The notes under the pieces were generated by a model that did no database searches, had not been told where the DNA came from, and was given only the letters and a program-made list of their open reading frames with translations. DNA of 64,000 nt. Origin: Rhizobium sp. CB3090 (GTDB taxonomy: Bacteria > Pseudomonadota > Alphaproteobacteria > Rhizobiales > Rhizobiaceae). Location of the stretch: assembly GCF_029714285.1 (NCBI RefSeq), contig NZ_CP121662.1:2972001-3036000 (forward strand), in the 5' to 3' direction. Both the position numbers and the translations under genes were made by a program. Every line of letters starts with the position of its first letter. Position 1 is the first letter of the stretch. Shown here piece after piece: positions 19,219-29,148 of this stretch.

Positions 19219-20342
19219 TGCGGATGTTTTTCCCTTAGGAAACTGAGAACTTCGGAGGCCGGGACGTCATCGGCGACGAAGGATTGCCCGATGCCACGGG
19301 TCAGGATGAAGGTGAGCTTACCGCTCTTGACCTTCTTGTCCTGAGCGATCGCGTCCATCAGCACCTCGGCCGGCGGCAGCTCACCCGGAATGTCGCTCAT
19401 CCGCGTCGGCAGGCCGACCGCCTTCAGATGCGTCTCGACGCGCTTGGCATCATCAGGGCTCGCCAGATTGAGGCGTGAAGAAAATTCGTGCGCCAGCACC
19501 ATGCCGATCGAAACGCCCTCGCCATGCACCAGCCGCCGGCCGTCATAGGCGGTCGCTGCCTCCAATGCATGGCCAAAGGTATGGCCGAGATTGAGCAGCG
19601 CCCGCGGACCGTTTTCGCGCTCGTCGGCGACGACAACGTCGGATTTCGCCTGGCAGCTCGCGGCAATCGCCTCAATACGGGCTGCACCGCCGGAAAACAC
19701 CTCTTTCCAGTTGGCCTCCAGCCAGGCAAAGAAATCCGGCTTGTCGATCAGGCCGTATTTGGCAACCTCGGCATAGCCGGCGCGGAATTCGCGTTCGCTG
19801 AGCGTATTCAGCACATCGGTATCGGCAAGCACGAGATCGGGCTGGTGGAAGACGCCGACCAGGTTCTTGCCGTGATGGGTGTTGATGCCGGTCTTGCCGC
19901 CGACAGAAGAATCCACCTGCGACAGCAGCGACGTCGGCACCTGCACGAAACGGACGCCGCGGCGCACGATGCCGGCAGCAAAGCCGGCGAGATCGCCGAT
20001 CACGCCGCCGCCAAGCGCGATCACGGCATCATTGCGCTCGACACGCGCCGTAAGCACGGCATCGCAGACGGCCATCAAATGCTCGAAGCTCTTGGTCTTC
20101 TCGCCGGCCGGCAGGACCAGCTTGGAAGGCTGAATACCAGCCTCCTGAAGGCTCGAAATCAGCGAATCGAGATAGAGCGGCGCGACATTTTCGTCCGTAA
20201 TGACAGCGGCTCTGCGGCCCTTCAACCTTGCTGCGATTTCCTTGCCGGCGCGCGCGATCAGCCCGGGGCCGATCAGGATGTCATAGGCGCGCTCGCCGAG
20301 AGGCACGCGGACGAGACGCTCGGCCGATGTGATCGCATTCAT
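19215..20342 (-). CDS. aroB: 3-dehydroquinate synthase
   Basis: A 375-residue NAD-dependent, metal-requiring enzyme that converts DAHP to 3-dehydroquinate in the shikimate pathway. Signature stretches are ALGGGVIGDLAGFAAG, FVQVPTSLLSQVDSSVGGKTG and LNLGHTFGHALE, the last with metal-ligand histidines. It is coupled by ATGA overlaps to aroK upstream and hlyC downstream. Confidence 0.97.
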   Translation of the reverse strand: MNAITSAERLVRVPLGERAYDILIGPGLIARAGKEIAARLKGRRAAVITDENVAPLYLDSLISSLQEAGIQPSKLVLPAGEKTKSFEHLMAVCDAVLTARVERNDAVIALGGGVIGDLAGFAAGIVRRGVRFVQVPTSLLSQVDSSVGGKTGINTHHGKNLVGVFHQPDLVLADTDVLNTLSEREFRAGYAEVAKYGLIDKPDFFAWLEANWKEVFSGGAARIEAIAASCQAKSDVVVADERENGPRALLNLGHTFGHALEAATAYDGRRLVHGEGVSIGMVLAHEFSSRLNLASPDDAKRVETHLKAVGLPTRMSDIPGELPPAEVLMDAIAQDKKVKSGKLTFILTRGIGQSFVADDVPASEVLSFLREKHPQ

Positions 20343-20929
20343 CGTGTCTTGCTTTCTTCTTTCCCCTCGACGATGGCCATAAGGACTTCCTTGACCATGA
20401 CATCCTTGCCCACATCGCGGGACAAAACCGTGAGATCGGCTTCCGCATAGATCGGATAGCGCGCATTCATCAGCTTTTCGAGGGTCTGCTTCGGATTCTC
20501 GGTTTTGAGCAGCGGTCGCGTATCGCGCTTGTTGACCCGCTCCCAGAGCACGTTGAGATCGGCTTTCAGCCAGACCGACAGGCCGCTGCGTTTGATGTGC
20601 CGGCGCGTGCGATCGTTGATGAAGGCGCCGCCGCCGGTGGAAACCACGCGAGGGCCGCCCTTGAGCAGCCGCTTGATCACCCGCGTTTCCAGCGCCCGGA
20701 ACTCCTCTTCGCCATAGGCTTCGAATAGCTCGGTGATCGTCATGCGCGACACGCGCTCGATCTCGATATCGGTATCGACGAAGGGAATGCCGAGCTGATG
20801 CGCGACCAGCCGGCCGATCGAGGATTTTCCGGCCCCCATCAACCCGACGAGGACAAGATTGCGCGTACCCAATGCGGCGCGCGCTCTGTCTCTAAGGCTT
20901 TCTGCAAGGGTCAGCACTTCTTCGCTCAT
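20339..20929 (-). CDS. aroK: Shikimate kinase
   Basis: A 196-residue kinase that phosphorylates shikimate with ATP. The P-loop is GLMGAGKSSIGRLVA, the shikimate-binding Asp/Glu-Arg region is FVDTDIEIERVSRMTI, and GGGAFIN and the lid arginine DTRPLL are present. The ATG at 20929 gives the usual N-terminus MSEEVLTLAESLRDRARAALG. The frame continues 25 codons upstream without family resemblance. First gene of the operon with aroB and hlyC. Confidence 0.95.
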   Translation of the reverse strand: MSEEVLTLAESLRDRARAALGTRNLVLVGLMGAGKSSIGRLVAHQLGIPFVDTDIEIERVSRMTITELFEAYGEEEFRALETRVIKRLLKGGPRVVSTGGGAFINDRTRRHIKRSGLSVWLKADLNVLWERVNKRDTRPLLKTENPKQTLEKLMNARYPIYAEADLTVLSRDVGKDVMVKEVLMAIVEGKEESKTR

Positions 20930-21089
20930 CGGCCCATTCACAATTTGTTTGCAAACGGTATCGTCAAATGCGCCGGTAGCGTCAAGACGCCGCAACATAA
21001 ACATGCCTGCAATATCCTTCGGCTAACGCTTGTCGGGTATAATTACAATATATCGCCGGACCAATGATTGGGACGAGGAGAGTTTCTGA

Positions 21090-21257
21090 ATGCCGACCCT
21101 GTTTCGCTTCCTTGTCATCTGCGCGGTCATCGCCGGATCGGTTTATGGAGCAATGTGGGCCTTGGTGCTGTTCGTCGACCCGCAGCCGCGCGATGTGACG
21201 ATCCGCATACCATCCGAACGTGTCAATCCGCCGGCAACCGGCTCGGTGAAACAGTGA
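21090..21257 (+). CDS. Small single-span membrane protein upstream of xerD
   Basis: A 55-residue protein beginning [20 protein letters not shown]: one transmembrane helix (about residues 5-29), then a short tail rich in Pro and Arg. The ATG at 21090 has GAGGAGAG seven bases upstream. Its TGA overlaps the GTG start of xerD (GTGA), so the two are translated together. I do not recognise a function. A TATAAT at 21038-21043 may be the -10 box, with no clear -35. Confidence 0.75.
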   Translation: MPTLFRFLVICAVIAGSVYGAMWALVLFVDPQPRDVTIRIPSERVNPPATGSVKQ

Positions 21258-22228
21258 GCGCGGACATCGCCGTGAAGGATCTGAGCCGCGTTCATGTGGA
21301 AGCCTTCCTCGAAATGATGAGCGCCGAACGCGGCGCAGCGGTCAACACGCTGCAGTCCTACGAACGCGACCTCGACGATCTCCATTCCTTCCTGTCGGAG
21401 CGCAAGGTCCGCATGACGGAAGCGGCATCGAACGATCTCGGCGCCTATCTCTCCGGGCTCTCACGACAGGGCTTCAAGCCGTCGTCGCAGGCACGCAGGC
21501 TGTCGGCCATGCGCCAGTTCTATAAATTTCTCTATGCCGAGGGTCTGCGCACGGATGACCCTACCGGCATTCTCGACGCGCCGAAGAAGGGCCGCGCCCT
21601 ACCGAAGACCATGGGTGTCGATGAGGTGACGCGCCTTCTCGCCCAGGCGGAACAGGAGGCGGCCGTCGAAGGACCCGATCAATTGCAGCATCTGCGCATG
21701 CTGGTTTTGCTGGAGCTGCTTTATGCCACCGGCATGCGCGTCAGTGAACTCGTTTCCCTGCCGGCCAAGGTGCTGGATCAGGAAGGGCGTTTCCTGATGA
21801 TCCGCGGCAAAGGCAACAAGGAGCGGCTGGTGCCGCTGTCGCAGTCGGCCATCGCTGCGCTGAAGACCTATGGCCGCCGACAGGCGCTGGAGGCGGCAAA
21901 CGCCAAGCAGCCCGCCCCGGAAAGCCCGTGGCTCTTTCCCGCAGCCTCCAAGCAGGGCTATCTGCCGCGGCAGGTCTTTGCGCGCGACCTGAAGGATCTA
22001 GCCATTCGCGCCGGGCTCACACCCTCAATGATTTCGCCGCATGTCATGCGCCACGCCTTCGCCAGCCACCTGCTTGCCAATGGTGCGGACCTGCGCGTGG
22101 TGCAGGAACTTCTCGGCCATTCCGACATTTCGACCACACAAATCTACACACATGTGCTGGAAGAACGGCTTCACCAGCTGGTGCAAACGCATCACCCCCT
22201 TGCCAAACAGGCCAAAAAACAGGATTAG
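21254..22228 (+). CDS. xerD: Tyrosine recombinase XerD
   Basis: A 324-residue site-specific recombinase that, with XerC, resolves chromosome dimers at dif. It has an N-terminal SAM-like core-binding domain (residues 10-100) and a catalytic domain with R162 (GMRVSEL), H263/R266 ([14 protein letters not shown]), H289 ([10 protein letters not shown]) and Tyr298 in QIYTH. The start is GTG at 21254, overlapping the stop of the small membrane protein gene. Length is about family average. Confidence 0.95.
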   Translation: MSADIAVKDLSRVHVEAFLEMMSAERGAAVNTLQSYERDLDDLHSFLSERKVRMTEAASNDLGAYLSGLSRQGFKPSSQARRLSAMRQFYKFLYAEGLRTDDPTGILDAPKKGRALPKTMGVDEVTRLLAQAEQEAAVEGPDQLQHLRMLVLLELLYATGMRVSELVSLPAKVLDQEGRFLMIRGKGNKERLVPLSQSAIAALKTYGRRQALEAANAKQPAPESPWLFPAASKQGYLPRQVFARDLKDLAIRAGLTPSMISPHVMRHAFASHLLANGADLRVVQELLGHSDISTTQIYTHVLEERLHQLVQTHHPLAKQAKKQD

Positions 22229-22291
22229 GACCGGCACACAGGCTATACGTGCCGTCTCTCGTCACGGGCAAAAGGATCGGAAACGCATCTC

Positions 22292-23245
22292 ATGCACAAT
22301 TATCTCGACTTCGAAAAACCCATCTCGGATCTCGAAGGCAAGATTCACGAGCTGAAGAAACTGGCAAGCGAAGACGAGAGCATCGATACGTCCGATGAAG
22401 TCGGACGGCTCGAAATCCGCGTCCGCGAAGCCATGGCCGACATCTATTCCAAGCTCAATGCCTGGCAGAAGACGCAGGTTGCCCGCCATCCGCAGCGGCC
22501 GCATTTCGTCGACTATGCCGGAGCGCTGTTTACGGAATTCACACCGCTCGCCGGCGATCGCAAATTTTCCGAGGATGCCGCCATCCAGGCAGGCTTTGCC
22601 CGTTTCCGGGGTCAGCCCGTCGCCGTCATCGGCCAGGAAAAGGGCAACGACACCAAGACGCGCCTGAAGCACAATTTCGGCAGCGCCCGTCCCGAGGGTT
22701 ACCGCAAGGCGATTCGCATCCTGGAAATGGCCGACCGCTTTCAACTGCCCGTCGTGACCCTGGTCGATACGGCGGGCGCCTACCCAGGCGTCGGCGCCGA
22801 AGAGCGCGGCCAGGCGGAAGCGATTGCCCGCTCCACGGAAATGTGCCTGGGCGTCAAGGTGCCGATCATCTCGGTGGTCATCGGCGAAGGCGGTTCTGGC
22901 GGCGCGATTGCGATCGCCACCGGCAACCGCGTCTATATGCTCGAACATTCGATCTACAGCGTGATTTCACCCGAAGGTGCCGCCTCGATCCTCTGGCGCG
23001 ATTCAACCCGTGCCAAGGAAGCCGCCACCAACATGAAAATCACCGCCGAGGATCTGAAGGGGCTCGGTATCATCGACGGCATCATTCCCGAACCGCTCGG
23101 CGGCGCGCATCGCGACCCGCAGACGGTGATTAAGGCGACCGGCGATATGATTTCCAACGCGCTCGGCGAACTCTCCAGCCGTTCGGGCGAACAATTGCGC
23201 AGCGATCGTCGTCAGAAATTCCTCAATATGGGTCGCAATCTCTAA
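22292..23245 (+). CDS. accA: Acetyl-CoA carboxylase carboxyltransferase, alpha subunit
   Basis: A 317-residue protein that, with AccD, transfers the carboxyl group from biotin to acetyl-CoA, the first committed step of fatty acid synthesis. The start [18 protein letters not shown] and the core [20 protein letters not shown] and [17 protein letters not shown] (oxyanion/crotonase fold) are diagnostic. It is downstream of xerD on the same strand, 63 bp away. Confidence 0.97.
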   Translation: MHNYLDFEKPISDLEGKIHELKKLASEDESIDTSDEVGRLEIRVREAMADIYSKLNAWQKTQVARHPQRPHFVDYAGALFTEFTPLAGDRKFSEDAAIQAGFARFRGQPVAVIGQEKGNDTKTRLKHNFGSARPEGYRKAIRILEMADRFQLPVVTLVDTAGAYPGVGAEERGQAEAIARSTEMCLGVKVPIISVVIGEGGSGGAIAIATGNRVYMLEHSIYSVISPEGAASILWRDSTRAKEAATNMKITAEDLKGLGIIDGIIPEPLGGAHRDPQTVIKATGDMISNALGELSSRSGEQLRSDRRQKFLNMGRNL

Positions 23246-23477
23246 CTTAAGTTCGAGATTCGTGATCTCCCAAGACGGGAATGGGGCCAAATCTTGGCCA
23301 CATTCTTGTTATCGAAACCTTTATGGCAAAGAAAAGCTTGCGGGTGCGCCGCGAGCACGTCATAGGCTGGTAAGGAATTCTCAAGTATAAGCCGTCTATG
23401 ATTCTGTTTCATGTTTCGATTTGAGGGCGCCGAAACAGATCGTGCGGCCGCTCTTCGTGTCTGTGGGCTAAGTCAGA

Positions 23478-24773
23478 ATGCGCATCCGTCACCTTGCCTA
23501 TGTTTCCCTGATGGCGCTGGCCCTCGCCGGCTGCAACGACACGCTCGAATCCGCGTCGATCGATCTGTCGACGGTGAAAAACAAGGTCGAGCAGCCGCTT
23601 CCGAGCCATATCCTCGCCGACATGTCGAAAAAGGGCATGGACCGCAATTCGCCGATCATGATCCGCATCTTCAAGGAAGAAGGCGTGATGGAGATCCTCA
23701 AGGCGAACCAGAACAATCGCTTCGAGGTGATCGCCGATTATAAGATCTGCGCCTGGTCCGGCCGTCTCGGCCCGAAGGTGAAGGAGGGCGACCGGCAAGC
23801 GCCGGAAGGCTTCTACATGCTGACGCCGGCCAATCTCAATCCGAACTCCAAATATTATCTCGCCATCAACACCGGTTTTCCGAACCGCTATGACGCGGCC
23901 AATGGCCGCACAGGCGCCAATCTGATGATCCACGGCGCCTGCTCGTCGTCGGGCTGCTATTCGATGACCGATCAGCAGGTGCTGGAAATTTATGCCTTCG
24001 CGCGCGACGCCTTCAAGGGCGGCCAGAAGGCGATCCAGCTCGAGGCCTATCCTTTCCGCATGACAGCGGAAAACATGGTCAAGCATCGCCTCAGCCCCAA
24101 TATCGAATTCTGGAAAATGTTGAAGGTCGGCTACGACAATTTCGAAGTGACGAAGCGTCCGCCGGAAGTCGAGGTCTGCGAGAAGAAATACGTCTTCAAC
24201 CAGCAGGCTACCGGCCCCTTCAATGCCAGCGGCAAATGCCCGGTCATGACCACGCCGCCCGCACTGCAGATAGCGCTTGCGACCTACGGCAAGCAGTATG
24301 ACGCTGATTACAGTGCCGCTCTGAAGAAATTTGACGGCATGGCCTGGTACGACCCGACCGAAGCCGAACGCAAGGCTGTTGTCGCCAAGCAGCGCAAGGG
24401 CCATGATCTCGCCTATGCCCCGACTGGCACCGCGCTTGCGGCCGGCAAGATGATGAAGGTCGCCGATCTTGAATCGATGATGGCCAACCAGTCCGCGCAG
24501 CAGGTTGCCCGCGGCGGCACGGTAGCGAGTCCAACAACCAATCCGTCGACTGCAAGCATTCGCGTCGCGGCCGCAGCTCCCGAAGCGTCCGCGCAGCAGC
24601 AGGGCGGTCCCGTCGTAGCGACCAACATTCCGGCGAATGTGCCGATCCCGATGGCGAACCCGATGAACCCGGGCGTCAATCCGCTCGCTTATGCGCCCCA
24701 GCCCATGGAAACCGCACAGACCGAGCCGGCCAAAAAGCCGTCCTTCTGGAAGTTTTGGGCCAAGAGTGAATAG
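23478..24773 (+). CDS. L,D-transpeptidase lipoprotein (YafK type)
   Basis: A 431-residue protein with a lipoprotein signal (lipobox ALAGC, Cys19) and an L,D-transpeptidase domain in which IHGACSSSGCYSM provides the catalytic His152 and Cys160. Such enzymes form 3-3 peptidoglycan cross-links or attach proteins to peptidoglycan. The C-terminal third (from about residue 330) is low complexity, rich in Ala, Pro and Asn, probably a disordered tether. It runs from ATG 23478 and its last eight bases overlap the start of the tusA-like gene. Confidence 0.9.
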   Translation: MRIRHLAYVSLMALALAGCNDTLESASIDLSTVKNKVEQPLPSHILADMSKKGMDRNSPIMIRIFKEEGVMEILKANQNNRFEVIADYKICAWSGRLGPKVKEGDRQAPEGFYMLTPANLNPNSKYYLAINTGFPNRYDAANGRTGANLMIHGACSSSGCYSMTDQQVLEIYAFARDAFKGGQKAIQLEAYPFRMTAENMVKHRLSPNIEFWKMLKVGYDNFEVTKRPPEVEVCEKKYVFNQQATGPFNASGKCPVMTTPPALQIALATYGKQYDADYSAALKKFDGMAWYDPTEAERKAVVAKQRKGHDLAYAPTGTALAAGKMMKVADLESMMANQSAQQVARGGTVASPTTNPSTASIRVAAAAPEASAQQQGGPVVATNIPANVPIPMANPMNPGVNPLAYAPQPMETAQTEPAKKPSFWKFWAKSE

Positions 24774-24999
24774 CCTGACCGACGAGGTTTACGATCTGCG
24801 CGGGCTGAAATGCCCCTATCCAGCGATCAAAACGGAAAAGCGCCTGCGCGGCATGCCGAGCGGCGCGACCTTGACGGTCGAAACGACCGATCCGCTTGCC
24901 GTCATCGACATTCCGCATCTCTGCAATGAAAAGGGGTATACGCTTCTCACCAGCGAGAAGACGGAAACGGGCCACCTGTTCGTCATCCGCAAGGGATGA
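24766..24999 (+). CDS. TusA-family sulfur-carrier protein
   Basis: A 77-residue protein with the family signature DLRGLKCPYPAIKTEKRL, the CPxP motif whose cysteine carries persulfide sulfur, and the two-layer fold ending DIPHLCNEKGY. TusA relatives pass sulfur to tRNA thiolation or molybdenum-cofactor enzymes. The start is GTG at 24766, inside the preceding gene, which shows translational coupling. The frame continues upstream but lies within the transpeptidase coding region. Confidence 0.88.
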   Translation: MNSLTDEVYDLRGLKCPYPAIKTEKRLRGMPSGATLTVETTDPLAVIDIPHLCNEKGYTLLTSEKTETGHLFVIRKG

Positions 25000-25017
25000 T
25001 CAGTTGCGGCCGATGGG

Positions 25018-25175
25018 CCATCCTCGTGGTTCGAGGGTCGCTTCGCTCCCACCTCACCATGAGGATGGGGCGAGTTCGTCTGCCCTTGGACACCTGACAT
25101 CGTTCTCTCATCACGGGCAACAATGCACAAAGATCAGCCTCACCCTGGGGCCTGCAAGGCCCTCGAAGGGTGAGG
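25018..25175. repeat. Pair of intergenic stem-loops, probable rhizobial repeat
   Basis: The first hairpin has arms CCATCCTCGTGGT (25018-25030) and ACCATGAGGATGG (25056-25068), 12 of 13 paired. The second has CCTCACCCT (25138-25146) and AGGGTGAGG (25167-25175), perfectly paired. They fill the gap between the convergent tusA-like and cobW-like genes. The sequence resembles repeated rhizobial intergenic DNA, and may also end transcription. Confidence 0.55.
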
Positions 25176-25207
25176 CGGGTTGCCTGGTGTAGCCGGATTT
25201 CCGCTTC

Positions 25208-26395
25208 CTAAAACCGCATCCCCGGCACAGCCAACGGATTGTCCTCAAGCGCCGCCCTATCCGGCGTGTCGACGCGCGGCTTGCTCAGGAACGCGTCGAA
25301 CAGGCCCTTTACGAAGTCTTCGGGCAGATCCTTGGTGATGATCACCATGCGCGTGCGCCGGTCGTCGGGATTGGGCCAGGCGGGCAGGCGCACCGGCGGA
25401 TGGAAGATATTCTGCACGCCATGCAGCACGACCGGACGTTCCGGCCTGTCGGACATGGCAACGATCGCCTTCATCCGCAGCAGCTTTTCGCCATGCGCGG
25501 AGCGCAGGAGGTCGATGAACATTTCGAGCGCGATCGGATCGATCGGTTGGTTCTCGACGATCGAGAAGGAGCGGATCGACTCGCCGTGACGGTTCACGTC
25601 ATGGGCGTGCTGATGCCGATGGCCGTGATGATGGTGGCCATGGCGGTGGTGGCCGTGTCCACCATGATGATGATTGTGATCGTGCCCATGTTCGTGATCA
25701 TGGTCACCATCATCCGCCTCAAGCTCGTCGCGCAGCCAGCGGCCGACATCGGCGATCTTGGAGGCCGGATCGTAGAGGCCGTTGACGAGAATGGTGGCGC
25801 TGCCGGCCGCTTCGCTGTCGGCATTCATGATCTGCGCCCGCGGATTGAGCGCCCGCAGCCATCCCTCTATCATGCTGAGGGAGGCAGCACCTTCCAAACT
25901 GGTTTTGGAGATGATCAGCCGATCGGCGACCGCGACCTGCTTGCGCGCTTCTTCATGATTGTCGAGCGTCTGCAAACAGTTGACCGCATCGACGACGGTA
26001 ATCACGCCATCCAGGTCGAAATTCGTGGCGATGATCGGATTGCCCATGATCGACTGCATGACTGGCGCCGGATCGGCAAGGCCGGTCGTTTCGATGACGA
26101 CGCGCTTCAGCGGCCGGATGCGGCCCGTCTGCATGGCGTCCATCAGGTTCGCCAGCGTATCCACCAGCTCGCCGCGCACCGTGCAGCAGAGGCAGCCATC
26201 GGAGAGCTCGATGATGGAATCGCCGGAGCTTTCGACCAACAGATGGTCGATGCCGACATCGCCGAATTCGTTGATGATAACAGCCGCATCCCGCATCTCC
26301 GCGTCCTTGAGGATGCGATTCAGCAATGTCGATTTGCCGGCTCCGAGAAAGCCTGTCAGGATCGAAACCGGCACCCTCTCCTGCGGAACGCTCAT
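25208..26395 (-). CDS. COG0523/CobW-family GTPase, probable zinc metallochaperone
   Basis: A 395-residue GTPase with Walker A GFLGAGKSTLLNRIL (about 15-29), the metal-binding GCLCCTVRGE (CxCC, Cys68/70/71), and a striking histidine/aspartate-rich insert around residues 230-275 containing more than twenty histidines. The CobW C-terminal domain follows. Family members deliver zinc, or other metals, to client enzymes. The long His stretch favours zinc or nickel. It is 13 bp downstream of the carboxypeptidase gene on the same strand, so probably co-transcribed. Confidence 0.9.
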   Translation of the reverse strand: MSVPQERVPVSILTGFLGAGKSTLLNRILKDAEMRDAAVIINEFGDVGIDHLLVESSGDSIIELSDGCLCCTVRGELVDTLANLMDAMQTGRIRPLKRVVIETTGLADPAPVMQSIMGNPIIATNFDLDGVITVVDAVNCLQTLDNHEEARKQVAVADRLIISKTSLEGAASLSMIEGWLRALNPRAQIMNADSEAAGSATILVNGLYDPASKIADVGRWLRDELEADDGDHDHEHGHDHNHHHGGHGHHRHGHHHHGHRHQHAHDVNRHGESIRSFSIVENQPIDPIALEMFIDLLRSAHGEKLLRMKAIVAMSDRPERPVVLHGVQNIFHPPVRLPAWPNPDDRRTRMVIITKDLPEDFVKGLFDAFLSKPRVDTPDRAALEDNPLAVPGMRF

Positions 26396-26408
26396 GGTTC
26401 AGGTCCGA

Positions 26409-27581
26409 TCAGTAAGTGGGACGCGGCATAGGAATGGGAATGCCGGTGACATCGCCCGTAGCGGCAATTTTGTCGCCCTTCACGGTCTTGTCGCCCTTCG
26501 CAGCCACATCGTCCTTGTCGCCCTTGCTTGCGGTGGCAACGTCCTGACCGCCGATCAGGCCGGCATAGACGAAATTCGGCTCGTGATCCATTTCATGGAT
26601 GTAGGGCGACTGCACCTTGGTGCGGCCGGTGGGGTCACGGGTTTCGCTGCGGTGTTGTGCACCCTTAGCGCTGCAGATGTCGGCGGTAATGTCGGCAACC
26701 TCGTCCTGTCCCGGCCCATAGGGCTGCAGGCTCGCCAGCGTGTCCCGCCCGGAGAACTGGTTCTCGAAACCTTTTTCGAGGAAATTGGCGGAATCGTCGG
26801 CGCGTGCGGCAAGGCTGTCCGTTCCGAGAACGACGGAGACCAGCGTGCGTCCGTTGCGGGTCGCCGAGGCAATCTGGTTGAAGCCGGAAGCACAAATGAA
26901 CCCGGTCTTCATGCCATCGGCGCCATCGAAGCGGCCGATGAGCATGTTGATGTTCGGCACCTGCTTGACGCCGTTGGTGAAGCCTTCCAGCGAGAAATAG
27001 CCCGCATATTGCGGGAACTCGCGGCGCAGCGCCACGCTGACAACCGCAAGATCGCGTGCCGTCGTGTACTGACCCTTGCCGGGCAGGCCGTTGGGATTGA
27101 TGTAATGCGTGTCACGCATTCCGAGACGTGCAGCTTCCGCGTTCATGCGCGCGACGAAGCCCTGCTCGGAACCGCCGACCGTCTCGGCGATCGCCATGGC
27201 AAGGTCATTGGCGGATTTGACCAGCATCATCTTCAGCGCATTATCGAGCGTCAGCTTCTGGCCGGGCTTGAAATACATCTTCGCCGGCGGCTGCGAAGAG
27301 GAAAGCTTGGACATGACAACCGGCGTATCGAGCGTGACCTGGCCGGACTGAAGGGCGCGGAAAGTGACATAGACCGTCATCAGCTTGGTGAGCGAGGCCG
27401 GATACCACTTGCGGAAGGCTTCTTCATGGTCGAGCACGCGGCCGGTGCTGACATCGACGAGGATATGCGGATTGGCCTCGGCCACATGCGCGGTCGACAG
27501 AAAAAGCATGGATGCGGCGGCGGCCATGGGAACCAGCCGCAAAGCGGCATACAAACGATTCTGCTTCGTCGGCACGGTCAA
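26409..27581 (-). CDS. D-alanyl-D-alanine carboxypeptidase (DacF/DacC type)
   Basis: A 390-residue penicillin-binding protein with an N-terminal signal (about residues 13-36) and the three active-site motifs: SLTK at 63-66 (in WYPASLTKLMT), SAN at 123-125 and KTG at 225-227. It removes the terminal D-Ala from peptidoglycan stem peptides. The C-terminal tail after about residue 340 is unusual, a run of KGDK repeats ending in a proline-rich PIPMPRPTY. Confidence 0.92.
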   Translation of the reverse strand: MTVPTKQNRLYAALRLVPMAAAASMLFLSTAHVAEANPHILVDVSTGRVLDHEEAFRKWYPASLTKLMTVYVTFRALQSGQVTLDTPVVMSKLSSSQPPAKMYFKPGQKLTLDNALKMMLVKSANDLAMAIAETVGGSEQGFVARMNAEAARLGMRDTHYINPNGLPGKGQYTTARDLAVVSVALRREFPQYAGYFSLEGFTNGVKQVPNINMLIGRFDGADGMKTGFICASGFNQIASATRNGRTLVSVVLGTDSLAARADDSANFLEKGFENQFSGRDTLASLQPYGPGQDEVADITADICSAKGAQHRSETRDPTGRTKVQSPYIHEMDHEPNFVYAGLIGGQDVATASKGDKDDVAAKGDKTVKGDKIAATGDVTGIPIPMPRPTY

Positions 27582-27792
27582 TCCTTCAGGGGTCCGGAAT
27601 TTTCTCGAAAGCTCCCCCTATTTAACCTATATGGCTAAGAGAAGGCAAAGGCGATTGACGAGTTTATTGCCAACCGATCACAGCCTTGTGATCATACGCA
27701 CGGCATGAAAAGGTGCGATGTGACATTGAGGGTTGTGCGTCGACTTAAATTGCTAAACCCGAATCCGATACTGAGCAGCAGGAAAAATCAGC

Positions 27793-28953
27793 ATGCCGAT
27801 TTTGAACAGAGCCGCCGAACTCCAGGACGAAGTGACGGAATGGCGCCGCTATATCCATACAAGGCCTGAACTGATGTATGCGGTGGAAAATACCGCCGCC
27901 TTCGTCGCCGAAAAGCTCAGGGCATTCGGCGTCGACGAGGTCGTCCCCGGCATCGGCCGCACCGGCGTCGTCGGCCTGATCCGCGGCAAGGGCGAAGGCC
28001 GCACCGTCGGCCTGCGCGCCGATATGGATGCCCTGCCGCTCACCGAAATCACCGGCAAGCCCTGGGCTTCCGAGACACCCGGCAAGATGCATGCCTGCGG
28101 CCATGACGGCCACACCGCCATGCTGCTGGGCGCTGCGAAATATCTGGCCGAAACTCGCAATTTCAACGGCAACATCGCCGTCATCTTCCAGCCGGCCGAA
28201 GAGGGTGGCGCCGGCGGCGATGCCATGGTCAAGGATGGCATGATGGAGCGCTTCCGCATCGAGGAAGTCTACGGCATGCACAATCTGCCGGGCCTGCCGG
28301 TCGGCCAGTTCGCCATCCGCAAGGGCGCGATCATGGCGGCAACCGACGAGTTCACCGTCACCATCAAGGGGCGCGGCGGCCACGCCGCTATGCCGCACAC
28401 GACCATCGACCCGATCGCCATCGGCGCGCAAATCGTCACAAACCTGCAGCTCATCGCCTCGCGCAGCGCCAATCCTCTGAAATCGGTGGTGGTCTCCGTC
28501 ACCAAGTTCAATGGCGGCAACGCCTATAATGTCATTCCCAACGATGCCAGCTTCGTCGGCACCGTGCGCACCCTCGACCCGGAGATCCGCGACCTCGCAG
28601 AACGCCGCTTCCGGCAGATAGTCAGCGGCATCGCCGCCAGCCATGACGCCGAGGCGGATATCCAGTTCCACCGCAACTATCCGGTCACCGTCAACCACGC
28701 CGACGAGACCGACCACGCGATCGCCGCCGCGCGCGACATCGCCGGCAGCGCCAACGTCATCGCCAACATCGATCCCATGATGGGCGGCGAGGATTTCTCC
28801 TACATGCTGAACGCCCGCCCCGGCGCCTTCATCTTCGTCGGCAACGGCGACACCGCCGGCCTGCACAACCCGGCCTACGACTTCAACGACGAAGCCATCG
28901 CCCACGGCATCTCCTATTGGGTCCGGCTCGCCGAACAGCGTCTGAACGCCTGA
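27793..28953 (+). CDS. M20-family amidohydrolase (hippurate hydrolase/aminoacylase type)
   Basis: A 386-residue M20D peptidase-like hydrolase. Metal-site motifs are RADMDALPL, MHACGHDGHTAMLLGAAKYL (Cys/His ligands), FQPAEEGGAGG with the catalytic Glu, and the late MMGGEDFSYML. Substrates of relatives are N-acyl or N-aroyl amino acids, indole-acetyl amino acids or N-acetyl-diaminopimelate, and the sequence alone does not decide. The ATG at 27793 follows CAGGAAAAATCAGC. Inverted repeat GATCAC/GTGATC at 27676-27693 lies in the upstream region. Confidence 0.9.
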   Translation: MPILNRAAELQDEVTEWRRYIHTRPELMYAVENTAAFVAEKLRAFGVDEVVPGIGRTGVVGLIRGKGEGRTVGLRADMDALPLTEITGKPWASETPGKMHACGHDGHTAMLLGAAKYLAETRNFNGNIAVIFQPAEEGGAGGDAMVKDGMMERFRIEEVYGMHNLPGLPVGQFAIRKGAIMAATDEFTVTIKGRGGHAAMPHTTIDPIAIGAQIVTNLQLIASRSANPLKSVVVSVTKFNGGNAYNVIPNDASFVGTVRTLDPEIRDLAERRFRQIVSGIAASHDAEADIQFHRNYPVTVNHADETDHAIAAARDIAGSANVIANIDPMMGGEDFSYMLNARPGAFIFVGNGDTAGLHNPAYDFNDEAIAHGISYWVRLAEQRLNA

Positions 28954-29071
28954 GGCGCCACCATCTCTCCGTGCGCCGACCATAGCGTACGGCCCGACAA
29001 AAGCAGATTGTCTCCGAGACGGGAAAAGGGCTTGGCTTCGGGCCCTTGCTTTTGTATGGATCAATCTCAGT

Positions 29072-29148
29072 GGTCCCGTAGCTCAGCAGGATAGAGCATC
29101 AGATTCCTAATCTGAGGGTCACGCGTTCGAATCGCGTCGGGATCACCA
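29072..29148 (+). tRNA. tRNA-Arg (anticodon CCT)
   Basis: A complete cloverleaf: acceptor GGTCCCG with CGGGATC, D arm GCTC...GAGC, anticodon stem TCAGA/TCTGA with loop TTCCTAA (anticodon CCT), T arm ACGCG-TTCGAAT-CGCGT and an encoded CCA end at 29146-29148. An AT-rich accessory islet begins immediately downstream, a common arrangement because tRNA 3' ends serve as integration sites. Confidence 0.96.

Noticed and set aside
24999..25200. CRISPR-like array from repeated short motifs
   Set aside because: Only two unlike hairpins are present. There is no regular repeat-spacer pattern, and none was seen elsewhere in the window.
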